The notes under the pieces: generated by a model
What the model was told of the DNA's origin: nothing
The model's database searches: none
The model's input: the letters and a program-made list of their open reading frames with translations, nothing else
In this document: positions 57,411 through 64,000 of the stretch, one piece after another
Layout: every line of letters begins with the position of its first letter
How positions within the stretch are numbered: the stretch's first letter is position 1
Source: Microbacterium sp. zg-B96
GTDB lineage: Bacteria > Actinomycetota > Actinomycetes > Actinomycetales > Microbacteriaceae
Direction of reading: 5' to 3'
Length of the DNA: 64,000 nucleotides
Assembly (NCBI RefSeq): GCF_030246865.1
Contig: NZ_CP126738.1
Coordinates: 1,488,001-1,552,000 of the forward strand
Translations under genes and position numbers: made by a program

Positions 57411-57463
57411 AATACTCACTCGACGCAAGCAATACTCACTCGACGCGAGCAATACTCACTCGG
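57411..57463 (-). repeat. Inverted repeat array, three 20-bp units
   Basis: AATACTCACTCGACGCAAGC, AATACTCACTCGACGCGAGC and AATACTCACTCGGCAG start at 57411, 57431 and 57451. The 11-bp core is the reverse complement of GAGTGAGTATT in the array at 57201-57340. Same 20-bp period, opposite orientation, adjoining the end of the CofE-like gene. Confidence 0.95.
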
Positions 57464-57466
57464 CAG

Positions 57467-58180
57467 TCAGGGTTTGCGGACGATGCCCAGCGGGGTGGAC
57501 TGGTGGCCCTGACCCAGCGGGTTGTCGCGCAGGATGCGCACGAGCAGCGCCTCGCCGGCCTTGTCGAGGGTGGAACCCAGGACGTTGCCCCCGATGTCGT
57601 TGATGTCCACGACAGCGACGTCGGCGGTGCCGCCCAGCATCGTCTTCAGGTGCGCCGCGACCTCGCGCGGACGCTCCGGACCGAGCACGACCGCCTTGTT
57701 GAACGGCGGGATCGTACCGCTCGTGGGCCCGTCGATGGCGCGCGCCTTGTCGCCGGCGATGCGGTAGAAGTCGCCCTTGCGCCCGAAGGCCTTCGTGACG
57801 GCGGCAACACCGGCGGCGAACAGGATGCGGGGCGTCCCGCACTCGCGCAGCGCCATCTCCATCGTCTCGGGCATGCCCAGGCCAATGCCGTAGGACGTCT
57901 TCGTGACGTACTTCGACAGGAACGTCGCGAGCTTGCGCGGCTTGACCGAGTCGATCGGGTACGACCGGCCCTGCGTGATCGCGACGATCTTCTCCGTCAC
58001 GAACAGCAGGTCGTCGGGGCGCACCACATCGGCGGCGTATTCACGGATGAACGCGTCGAGGTCGTCGCCGGGCAGCACGACGCGGGTACGGATCGGAATC
58101 CGCTCGAAGGTGCTGCCGTCCACCGTGACGGTGAGGGCCTTGCCATCGTTCGGAACCGCAGACAGGGGGGCGTCGTTCAT
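57467..58180 (-). CDS. Coenzyme F420-0:L-glutamate ligase (CofE)-like protein
   Basis: A 237-residue protein of the CofE/FbiB-N family. It shows ERIPIRTRVVLPGDDLDAFI, VVRPDDLLFVTEKIVAITQGR, DFYRIAGDKARAIDGP and VVDINDIGGNVLGS, where the acidic residues probably bind metal. Related enzymes add glutamate to F420-0. No other F420 gene is in the window. The ATG at 58180 overlaps the sigA stop (TGATG), so it is translated from the sigA mRNA. Its real substrate may differ from F420. Confidence 0.82.
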   Translation of the reverse strand: MNDAPLSAVPNDGKALTVTVDGSTFERIPIRTRVVLPGDDLDAFIREYAADVVRPDDLLFVTEKIVAITQGRSYPIDSVKPRKLATFLSKYVTKTSYGIGLGMPETMEMALRECGTPRILFAAGVAAVTKAFGRKGDFYRIAGDKARAIDGPTSGTIPPFNKAVVLGPERPREVAAHLKTMLGGTADVAVVDINDIGGNVLGSTLDKAGEALLVRILRDNPLGQGHQSTPLGIVRKP

Positions 58181-59544
58181 CACTCGAGGTAGTCCCGCAG
58201 CGACTGCGAACGCGACGGATGCCGCAGCTTCGCCATGGTCTTCGACTCGATCTGACGGATCCGCTCACGGGTCACGCCGAACGTGTCGCCGATCTGGTCG
58301 AGCGTCTTGGGCTGACCATCGCCCAGGCCGAAGCGCATGCGGATCACGCCCGCCTCGCGCTCGGAGAGGGAGTCCAGCAGCGACTCGAGCTGACGCTGCA
58401 GCATGGTGAAGCCCACGGCGTCGGCCGGGACGACCGCTTCGGTGTCCTCGATCAGGTCGCCGAACTCGCTGTCGCCGTCTTCGCCGAGCGGGGTGTGCAG
58501 CGAAATCGGCTCACGGCCGTACTTCTGCACCTCGATGACCTTCTCAGGGGTCATGTCCAGCTCGCGGCTGAGCTCCTCGGGCGTGGGTTCACGGCCCAGG
58601 TCCTGCAGCATCTGCCGCTGCACGCGGGCGAGCTTGTTGATGACCTCAACCATGTGCACGGGGATACGGATCGTGCGGGCCTGGTCGGCCATGGCACGGG
58701 TGATCGCCTGGCGGATCCACCACGTGGCATACGTGGAGAACTTGAAGCCCTTGGTGTAGTCGAACTTCTCGACGGCGCGGATCAGGCCGAGGTTGCCCTC
58801 CTGGATGAGATCCAGGAACTGCATGCCGCGACCGGTGTAGCGCTTGGCGAGCGAGACGACCAGACGCAGGTTCGCGCCCAGAAGGTGGCTCTTGGCACGC
58901 TGACCGTCACGGGCAACCCACTGCAGGTCAAGGCCCAGCTGCGACGACTTCTCGGCGGCCGACATGTGCGACAGCTTCTCTTCGGCGAACAGGCCCGCCT
59001 CGATGCGCATCGCCAGCTCGACCTCTTCGGCCGCGTTCAGCAGCGGCACCTTGCCGATCTGCTTCAGGTAGTCCTTGACCGGGTCGGCGGTGGCGCCGGT
59101 GATCTGCGTCGAGTAGACGGGAACATCGTCCTCGTCGTTGGACGAGATGACGATGGCGCCTGTCGGCAGCGGCTCAGTGAACGCCGGCTTCTTCTCGTCT
59201 TCGTCGTCGTCATCATCGGATGCCGCGTCGTCACCGGGCTTGGCCTTGGTGCGTGCCGGCGTGGCGACGGTGTCGTCGTCGGTCGCGTCGACTTCGAGAT
59301 CGACCTCAACCTCTTCGAGTTCTTCCTCGTCGACCTCGTCGTCCGCGGCCTTGGCCTTGGTGGCCTTCTTCGCGGGTGCCTTGGCGGGCGCCTTCGCAGG
59401 TGCCTTCGCGGCGGCCGGCTTCTTGGCGGCGGGCGCGCGCTTGGCGGGCGCCTTCTTGGCCGGAGACGCCGTCGTCTCTTCGATCTCGGCTTCAGCGGCC
59501 GCGTTCGCCGGGGAGCGCGGGGTGGTCTTCGTGCCTGACGTCAC
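58180..59544 (-). CDS. sigA: RNA polymerase primary sigma factor
   Basis: Housekeeping sigma factor of 454 residues. The N-terminus (about 1-130) is low complexity: Ala/Lys/Pro-rich repeats ([15 protein letters not shown]) followed by acidic runs, typical of actinobacterial primary sigma factors. Region 1.2 starts near [16 protein letters not shown]. Region 2 has [21 protein letters not shown], and region 4.2 has [20 protein letters not shown]. It starts at GTG 59544. A hairpin lies at 59558-59575 in the leader. Confidence 0.97.
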   Translation of the reverse strand: MTSGTKTTPRSPANAAAEAEIEETTASPAKKAPAKRAPAAKKPAAAKAPAKAPAKAPAKKATKAKAADDEVDEEELEEVEVDLEVDATDDDTVATPARTKAKPGDDAASDDDDDEDEKKPAFTEPLPTGAIVISSNDEDDVPVYSTQITGATADPVKDYLKQIGKVPLLNAAEEVELAMRIEAGLFAEEKLSHMSAAEKSSQLGLDLQWVARDGQRAKSHLLGANLRLVVSLAKRYTGRGMQFLDLIQEGNLGLIRAVEKFDYTKGFKFSTYATWWIRQAITRAMADQARTIRIPVHMVEVINKLARVQRQMLQDLGREPTPEELSRELDMTPEKVIEVQKYGREPISLHTPLGEDGDSEFGDLIEDTEAVVPADAVGFTMLQRQLESLLDSLSEREAGVIRMRFGLGDGQPKTLDQIGDTFGVTRERIRQIESKTMAKLRHPSRSQSLRDYLE

Positions 59545-59557
59545 GGTTCGCCTTTCA

Positions 59558-59575
59558 CCGACGAACGATCGTCGG
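59558..59575 (-). promoter_or_regulatory. Hairpin in the sigA leader
   Basis: CCGACGA-ACGA-TCGTCGG gives a 7-bp stem 13 bases before the sigA start, next to its ribosome site (AAAGGCG). TTGACA at about 59608 on minus may be a -35 element. The rest of the 203-bp spacer to the PAC2 gene shows no gene. Confidence 0.4.
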
Positions 59576-59747
59576 TTGGTTCTCGGACACTAGTAAGACC
59601 CTTGTCAAGTCCGTAGGGTTCCGCGGGCGGAGCCACGACCGGTCGACAACGGGTCAGGTCCTTCATTGTCTCATACGTTGCACGGACACCCGCACCGGGG
59701 CCGTACCGCACATACAACGTCGAGCGCAAGGAGCAAATTCCCGCGGT

Positions 59748-60680
59748 TCAGGCCAGGCCGCCGCCGCGTTTGTCGTCCTCGTTGCGCGGGCGGCTGGCCA
59801 GGAACCGCTCCAGCTCGGCGGCCAGCTCGTCGGCGCTGGGCAGATCTCCGGTGTGGATGATCGGCTGGCCGAGGTTGGAACCGGCCATGTAGGCGTCGTA
59901 CCGCTCTTCCAGGCCCTGCAGCATGCGGGTGAGCTCGTCGCTGCCGGCGACCTGCTCGGTCACCTTCTCCACGAACTCGCGGTTGTCCTCGCGCAGCTCG
60001 TCGCCGTCGAAGACCAGACCGGTCGCGACGGTGAGGCTGTCCAGCGCCGCGAGCGCGGCGGCCGGGTACTCGGTGTCGGCCAGGTAGTGCGGCACCAGCA
60101 GCACGAACCCGGACACGCGTGCGCCGGACTGCGCGAAGCGGTACTCCAGCAGGTGGCCGACCGTCGCCGGCACCTGGGTGTGCGGCTGCCACACCGAGTG
60201 GGCCTCGGTGAGCTCCGCGCGCGTGCCGCTGACGGTGGTGCCCAGCGGCCGGGTGTGCGGCACCGGCATCGGGATCGAATGCACCCAGGTCACCGTCGAG
60301 ACATCCAGGCCTTCGGCCAGTCCCAGCACGGTCTCCGAGAAGGCATCCCAGGCGAAGTCGGGCTCGTACCCGGCCAGCAGCACGAACGGCTGACCCACCG
60401 CGTCGTGCGCGAGCGAGAGTTCGAGGCGCTGCGGCCGGTAGTCGGTGAGGTGGTCGGCCTGGAAAGCCACGATGGGGCGGCGGGCGCGGTAGTCCAGCAG
60501 GGCGTCGTTGGAGAACGAGATCACCGGCGCCGGCTCGAGGTCGGTGCGGAAGTGCTCGATCACACGGGCCACGGCGCCACCGGCATCCGTGAACCCGGTC
60601 AGGGCGATGACCAGGGGCAACCCGGCGGGCACGGGCGGCGCGGACGCGACGCGCTCGTAGAGGGGTCCGGCAAAGGGCAT
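59748..60680 (-). CDS. PAC2 family protein
   Basis: A 310-residue protein of the PAC2 (proteasome assembly chaperone 2-like) family. It has LPLVIALTGFTDAGGAVARVIEHF, VISFSNDALLDYRARRP, GYEPDFAWDAFSETVLGL and VPHYLADTEYPAAALAAL. The C-terminus is a helical tail (AAELERFLASRP). Actinobacterial PAC2 proteins are widespread with unknown role. It is divergent from pepA, 82 bp apart. Confidence 0.9.
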   Translation of the reverse strand: MPFAGPLYERVASAPPVPAGLPLVIALTGFTDAGGAVARVIEHFRTDLEPAPVISFSNDALLDYRARRPIVAFQADHLTDYRPQRLELSLAHDAVGQPFVLLAGYEPDFAWDAFSETVLGLAEGLDVSTVTWVHSIPMPVPHTRPLGTTVSGTRAELTEAHSVWQPHTQVPATVGHLLEYRFAQSGARVSGFVLLVPHYLADTEYPAAALAALDSLTVATGLVFDGDELREDNREFVEKVTEQVAGSDELTRMLQGLEERYDAYMAGSNLGQPIIHTGDLPSADELAAELERFLASRPRNEDDKRGGGLA

Positions 60681-60762
60681 GCACCAACTTTACGAGTCGG
60701 TTCGCACCCCTCGGCCTTCTCGCCTCCCGCTGACAGCGAACACGCAATCCTAGGATGGGGGA

Positions 60763-62232
60763 ATGCCGTATCCCGAGCTTGCGCACAGCACCCGTCCGTT
60801 GACCGAGGCGCAGGCAGATGCCCTCGTCCTCGCCATCCCCCCGCTTGATGCGGCCGCCGATGCGTTGGACGCATGGCCTGGCCTGGCATCCGCGCTGACC
60901 GCCCTCGCCTTCACCGGCAAGCCGGGCACGCAGCAGCGGGTGTTCCTCCCCGAGATCTCCGACGTTCCGGTGATCGTCGTCGGCACCGGCGCAGACCCGG
61001 ATGCCGCCGCGGTGCGCGACGCCGTCGGCGCGGTGGTGCGCACGGCGACCGGGTTCGCCACCCTCGCCGTCGCGGTGCCGCTGGCCCCGCAGCTGTGGCG
61101 GGCCGCCGCGGAAGGCGCGGTGCTGGGCGGCTACAGCTTCGACAGCTACAAGACCGACTCCGGCAGCGCACGTGCCGGCCGCGTCGTGCTGCACACCTCG
61201 GAGGACGTGACCGAGGCGGAGCTTGCCGCCGTCACCGCCATCGGCGATGCCGCAGCCCTCGTCAAGGATCTCGTGAACACCCCGGCGGAGTGGCAGTCCC
61301 CCGCCGACTTGGCTGCCAGCGCCGAGGCGGCCGTGACCGAGCTTCCGATCACCGTGACCGTGCTGGACGAGGTGCAGATGGCGGAGCAGGGCTTCGGTGG
61401 CATCCTCGGCGTCGGCAAGGGCTCCGACCGGCCGCCGCGCTTCGTGCGCCTGGACTACGCCCCCGCCGGCGCCGACCGTCACATCGCCCTCGTCGGCAAG
61501 GGCATCACTTTCGACACCGGCGGGCTCTCGCTCAAGCCCGCCACCAGCATGGTCGGCATGAAGTACGACATGTGCGGCGCCGCGGTCGCGCTGGCCGTCG
61601 TGCGTGCCGCTGCCGTGCTGCAGCTGCCGGTGCGGGTGTCGGGGTGGCTGTGCATCGCCGACAACATGCCCTCCGGCCGCGCGACACGCCCGGGCGACGT
61701 GCTGCGGATGCTCGACGGGACGACCGTCGAGGTGCTCAACACCGACGCCGAAGGCCGCCTGGTCATGGCCGACGGACTCGTCGCCGCAAGCCGGGAGCGT
61801 CCCGACGTACTCGTGGACATCGCCACCCTCACCGGGGCGATCATCGTCGCACTCGGCACCCGGCACACCGGCGTGATGGGTGAGGACGCCGCAGTGCAGG
61901 CGTTCCTCGCCGCCGCCGACCGTGCCGGTGAGCCGGCGTGGAGCCTACCCCTGCCGGAGCACATGAAGGAGGAGCTGGACTCCCCCATCGCCGACCTGCA
62001 GAACTCGAAGATCGGCGATTCCGCCGGCGGTTCGATGTTCGCGGCGCTGTTCCTGCAGCACTTCATCGGTCCGGTGTCCGACGAGCCCGACGCCGAGCCC
62101 ATCCCGTGGGTGCACCTGGACATCGCCGGGTCCGGCTGGAACACGGGGTCCGGCTTCGGTGCGACCGACAAGGGACCCACCGGGGCGGCGGTGCGCAGCC
62201 TGATCGAGTTCGTCGCGGCAGGAGGTCGCTGA
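60763..62232 (+). CDS. pepA: Leucyl aminopeptidase (M17)
   Basis: Cytosolic metallopeptidase of 489 residues that frees N-terminal amino acids. The C-terminal catalytic domain has the first metal Lys in HIALVGKGITFDTGG, the Asp in KYDMCGAAVAL, the NTDAEGRLVMADGL motif and ATLTGAIIVALG. The N-terminal domain (about 1-160) is the variable M17 domain. It overlaps lpdA by one base (TGATG), so both are coupled. Confidence 0.96.
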   Translation: MPYPELAHSTRPLTEAQADALVLAIPPLDAAADALDAWPGLASALTALAFTGKPGTQQRVFLPEISDVPVIVVGTGADPDAAAVRDAVGAVVRTATGFATLAVAVPLAPQLWRAAAEGAVLGGYSFDSYKTDSGSARAGRVVLHTSEDVTEAELAAVTAIGDAAALVKDLVNTPAEWQSPADLAASAEAAVTELPITVTVLDEVQMAEQGFGGILGVGKGSDRPPRFVRLDYAPAGADRHIALVGKGITFDTGGLSLKPATSMVGMKYDMCGAAVALAVVRAAAVLQLPVRVSGWLCIADNMPSGRATRPGDVLRMLDGTTVEVLNTDAEGRLVMADGLVAASRERPDVLVDIATLTGAIIVALGTRHTGVMGEDAAVQAFLAAADRAGEPAWSLPLPEHMKEELDSPIADLQNSKIGDSAGGSMFAALFLQHFIGPVSDEPDAEPIPWVHLDIAGSGWNTGSGFGATDKGPTGAAVRSLIEFVAAGGR

Positions 62233-63602
62233 TGGCCGAACACACCTCGGATGTCGTCATCCTCGGCGGTGGCAGCGGCGGGTACGCCGCCGCGCTGCGG
62301 GCGGCGGAGCTGGGCAAGAGTGTCGTGCTGATCGAGAAGGACAAGCTCGGCGGCACGTGTCTGCACCGGGGCTGCGTCCCCACGAAGGCCCTGCTGCACG
62401 CCGGCGAGGTCGCCGACTCCGCCCGGCACGCCGCGTCCGTCGGCGTGGTCGCGACGCTGGAGGGCGTCGACATCGACCGGGTGCGCGAGTACCGCGAGAC
62501 GATCGTGGCGAAGAAGTTCAAGGGCCTGGAAGGTCTCATCGCGACGCGCGGCATCGCCGTCGTCTCCGGCACGGGGCGACTGACCGCGGACCGCGCCGTG
62601 CAGGTGGGCGACGACCTCTACCGCGGCGGCGACGTCGTGCTGGCCACCGGCTCGTACAGTCGCACGCTGCCGGGGCTGGAGATCGGCGGCCGCGTCCTCA
62701 CCAGTGAGCAGGCGCTCGAGCTCGGCGAGATCCCGGGCCGCGTGGTGATCCTCGGCGGCGGCGTCATCGGCGTCGAGTTCGCGAGCGTGTGGCGTTCGTT
62801 CGGTGCCGAGGTGACCATCGTCGAGGCGCTGGACCATCTCGTCCCCACCGAGGACATCGCCCTCAGCAAGACGCTGGAGCGGGCGTTCCGTAAGCGGGGC
62901 ATCGCCTCTCGACTCGGCGTACGGTTCTCCGGCGCGACCCAGAGTGCGGATGCCGTGACGGTGCGGCTCGAGGACGGCACCGAGATCGAGGCCGACTACC
63001 TGCTCGTGGCTGTGGGTCGCGGTCCGGTCACCGAGGGCCTCGGGTTCGAGGATGCCGGCGTCACGCTGGATCGTGGCTTCGTGATGGTCGACGAGCAGCT
63101 GCGCACCGGCGTGGCGGGCCTATGGGCCGTCGGCGACATCGTGCCGGGCCTGCAGCTGGCCCACCGCGGCTTCCAGCAGGGCATCGCGGTGGCCGAGCGC
63201 ATCGCCGGCCTCTCCCCCGCCGTCGTCCCCGACACGCAGGTCCCCCGGGTCACGTACAGCAGCCCCGAGGTGGCATCCGTGGGCCTGAGTGAAGCGGCCG
63301 CGCGTGAACTGCACGGCGACGCGGTGGTGGCCTACGAGTACAACCTCGCCGGCAACGCCCGCAGTGAGATCCTGGGCACCGCCGGCATCGTGAAGGTGGT
63401 GCGACTCTCCGATGGGCCCATCCTCGGAGTACACCTGGCAGGAGACCGTGTCGGCGAGCTGATCACCGAGGGCCAGCTGGCCGTCGGATGGGAGGCCCAC
63501 CCCGAGGACATCGCACCCTTCGTGCATGCCCACCCCACCCAGAGTGAAGCGCTCGGCGAGGCATTCCTGGCCCTCGCCGGAAAGCCGCTGCACGCGCGCT
63601 GA
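62232..63602 (+). CDS. lpdA: Dihydrolipoyl dehydrogenase
   Basis: FAD enzyme (E3) of 2-oxoacid dehydrogenase complexes. The 456-residue product has the FAD motif VVILGGGSGGYAAAL, the redox pair in GGTCLHRGCVPTKALLH, the NAD-binding VVILGGGVIGVEFASVW and the active-site His-Glu in HAHPTQSEAL. GGAGGTC precedes the ATG, which overlaps the pepA stop. It lies 78 bp upstream of the E2 gene. Confidence 0.97.
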   Translation: MAEHTSDVVILGGGSGGYAAALRAAELGKSVVLIEKDKLGGTCLHRGCVPTKALLHAGEVADSARHAASVGVVATLEGVDIDRVREYRETIVAKKFKGLEGLIATRGIAVVSGTGRLTADRAVQVGDDLYRGGDVVLATGSYSRTLPGLEIGGRVLTSEQALELGEIPGRVVILGGGVIGVEFASVWRSFGAEVTIVEALDHLVPTEDIALSKTLERAFRKRGIASRLGVRFSGATQSADAVTVRLEDGTEIEADYLLVAVGRGPVTEGLGFEDAGVTLDRGFVMVDEQLRTGVAGLWAVGDIVPGLQLAHRGFQQGIAVAERIAGLSPAVVPDTQVPRVTYSSPEVASVGLSEAAARELHGDAVVAYEYNLAGNARSEILGTAGIVKVVRLSDGPILGVHLAGDRVGELITEGQLAVGWEAHPEDIAPFVHAHPTQSEALGEAFLALAGKPLHAR

Positions 63603-63636
63603 CATACCCGGCCGCCGGGGCAACTAAGCTGGACGA

Positions 63637-63664
63637 GAATTCGCCATCAATGAATTCGTCATCA
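63637..63664. repeat. 15-bp-spaced direct repeat before the E2 gene
   Basis: GAATTCGCCATCA and GAATTCGTCATCA start at 63637 and 63652. They are an AT-richer stretch just before the E2 ribosome site (AAGGAGA at about 63666). This could be an operator or a remnant of duplication. Confidence 0.45.
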
Positions 63665-63680
63665 TAAGGAGACAACGCCC

Positions 63681-64000
63681 ATGAGCACTTCCGTGGTCCT
63701 CCCCGCGCTCGGTGAGAGCGTCACCGAGGGAACGGTCACCCGCTGGCTCAAGCAGGTCGGGGACACGGTCGAGGCGGACGAGGGTCTGCTGGAGATCTCG
63801 ACTGACAAGGTCGACACCGAGATCCCCTCCCCCGTCAGCGGCGTGATCGAGGAAATACTCGTCCAGGAGGACGAGGTCGTCGAGGTCGGCGCGGTACTCG
63901 CGAAGATCGGCGACGGCTCTGGTGCCGCCGCCCCCGCTGACCAGGCCCCCGCGGCTGAGACGCCCGCCCAGACCGAGGCGCCCGCCGAGGCACCGGCCCC
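63681..64000 (+). CDS. sucB: 2-oxoacid dehydrogenase E2 (dihydrolipoamide acyltransferase), N-terminal part
   Basis: Start of an E2 subunit, cut off by the right window edge. The visible 106 codons give a complete lipoyl domain ([17 protein letters not shown]), with the lipoyl Lys in [14 protein letters not shown], followed by an Ala/Pro/Glu-rich linker. AAGGAGA precedes the ATG. Position after lpdA fits a 2-oxoglutarate or pyruvate dehydrogenase E2; the lipoyl sequence alone does not tell which, so the symbol is tentative. Confidence 0.9.
   Translation, partial: MSTSVVLPALGESVTEGTVTRWLKQVGDTVEADEGLLEISTDKVDTEIPSPVSGVIEEILVQEDEVVEVGAVLAKIGDGSGAAAPADQAPAAETPAQTEAPAEAPA

Noticed and set aside
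57201..57463. CRISPR array
   Set aside because: The units are contiguous 20-bp tandem copies without variable spacers; part of the array is inverted; no cas genes are present.
59541..59729. Small minus-strand gene upstream of sigA
   Set aside because: A 62-codon frame with no family resemblance that spans the probable sigA promoter and leader.

Overview
The window is a stretch of high-GC actinobacterial chromosome, most likely from a Microbacteriaceae (Microbacterium-like) species. The evidence is the coupled yebC-ruvC-ruvA-ruvB-yajC-secD-secF-relA order, the actinobacterial families DUF3000, DUF3093, DUF3159, DUF3710, DUF4193 and SepH, and a sigma factor with an Ala/Lys-rich N-terminus. Genus is an inference; no rRNA gene is present.

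Layout. 1-7265 (minus strand) holds yebC, ruvCAB, yajC, secDF and the N-terminal part of relA. 7361-12530 is a vitamin B6 district: a PLP-dependent decarboxylase-like gene, pdxT and pdxS, the divergent MocR-type regulator pdxR, and pyridoxal kinase pdxY. 12554-16821 carries a lipoprotein, a HIT hydrolase, thrS behind a candidate threonine-rich leader peptide, an ACT-domain protein and a small membrane protein. 16889-17409 is a tRNA cluster (Val-GAC, Cys, Gly on minus; Val-CAC on plus).

17408-23968 is an apparent genomic island. The last 43 bp of tRNA-Val(CAC) recur exactly at 23969-24011, as expected for attL and attR. The island has no integrase gene. It holds a frameshifted helicase remnant, a truncated IS3-type transposase, and an intact module of MmgE/PrpD enzyme, FAD amine/amino-acid oxidoreductase, GltS-like symporter and divergent LysR regulator. 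This looks like a horizontally acquired uptake-and-catabolism cassette whose substrate is unknown.

24064-34706 contains an ABC-F ATPase, a two-component system divergent from a small membrane protein with a shared palindromic operator, a PemK/MazF-like protein, amtB behind GlnR-like boxes, zapE, an alpha/beta hydrolase, a DUF3000 gene and ribonuclease D. 34779-38140 is a fatty-acid beta-oxidation pair (fadA-fadB). 38335-47766 holds pepN, dxs, acnA, two DUF genes and dut. 47779-55664 has DUF3093, DUF4193, sepH, a phosphodiesterase-like gene and convergent parC/parE. 55861-60680 has a small Cys/His protein, an ATP-grasp gene, a CofE-like ligase coupled to sigA, and a PAC2 protein. 60763-64000 has pepA, lpdA and the start of the 2-oxoacid dehydrogenase E2 gene.

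Most of the window is housekeeping. The notable features lie between and beneath genes: the island, the Thr-rich leader before thrS, several strong intergenic palindromes (upstream of acnA, upstream of the histidine kinase, and a 67-bp symmetric element at 16477-16543), two kinds of intergenic tandem repeats, and a roughly five-fold excess of the heptamer GGATGCC/GGCATCC that appears to bend codon choice.
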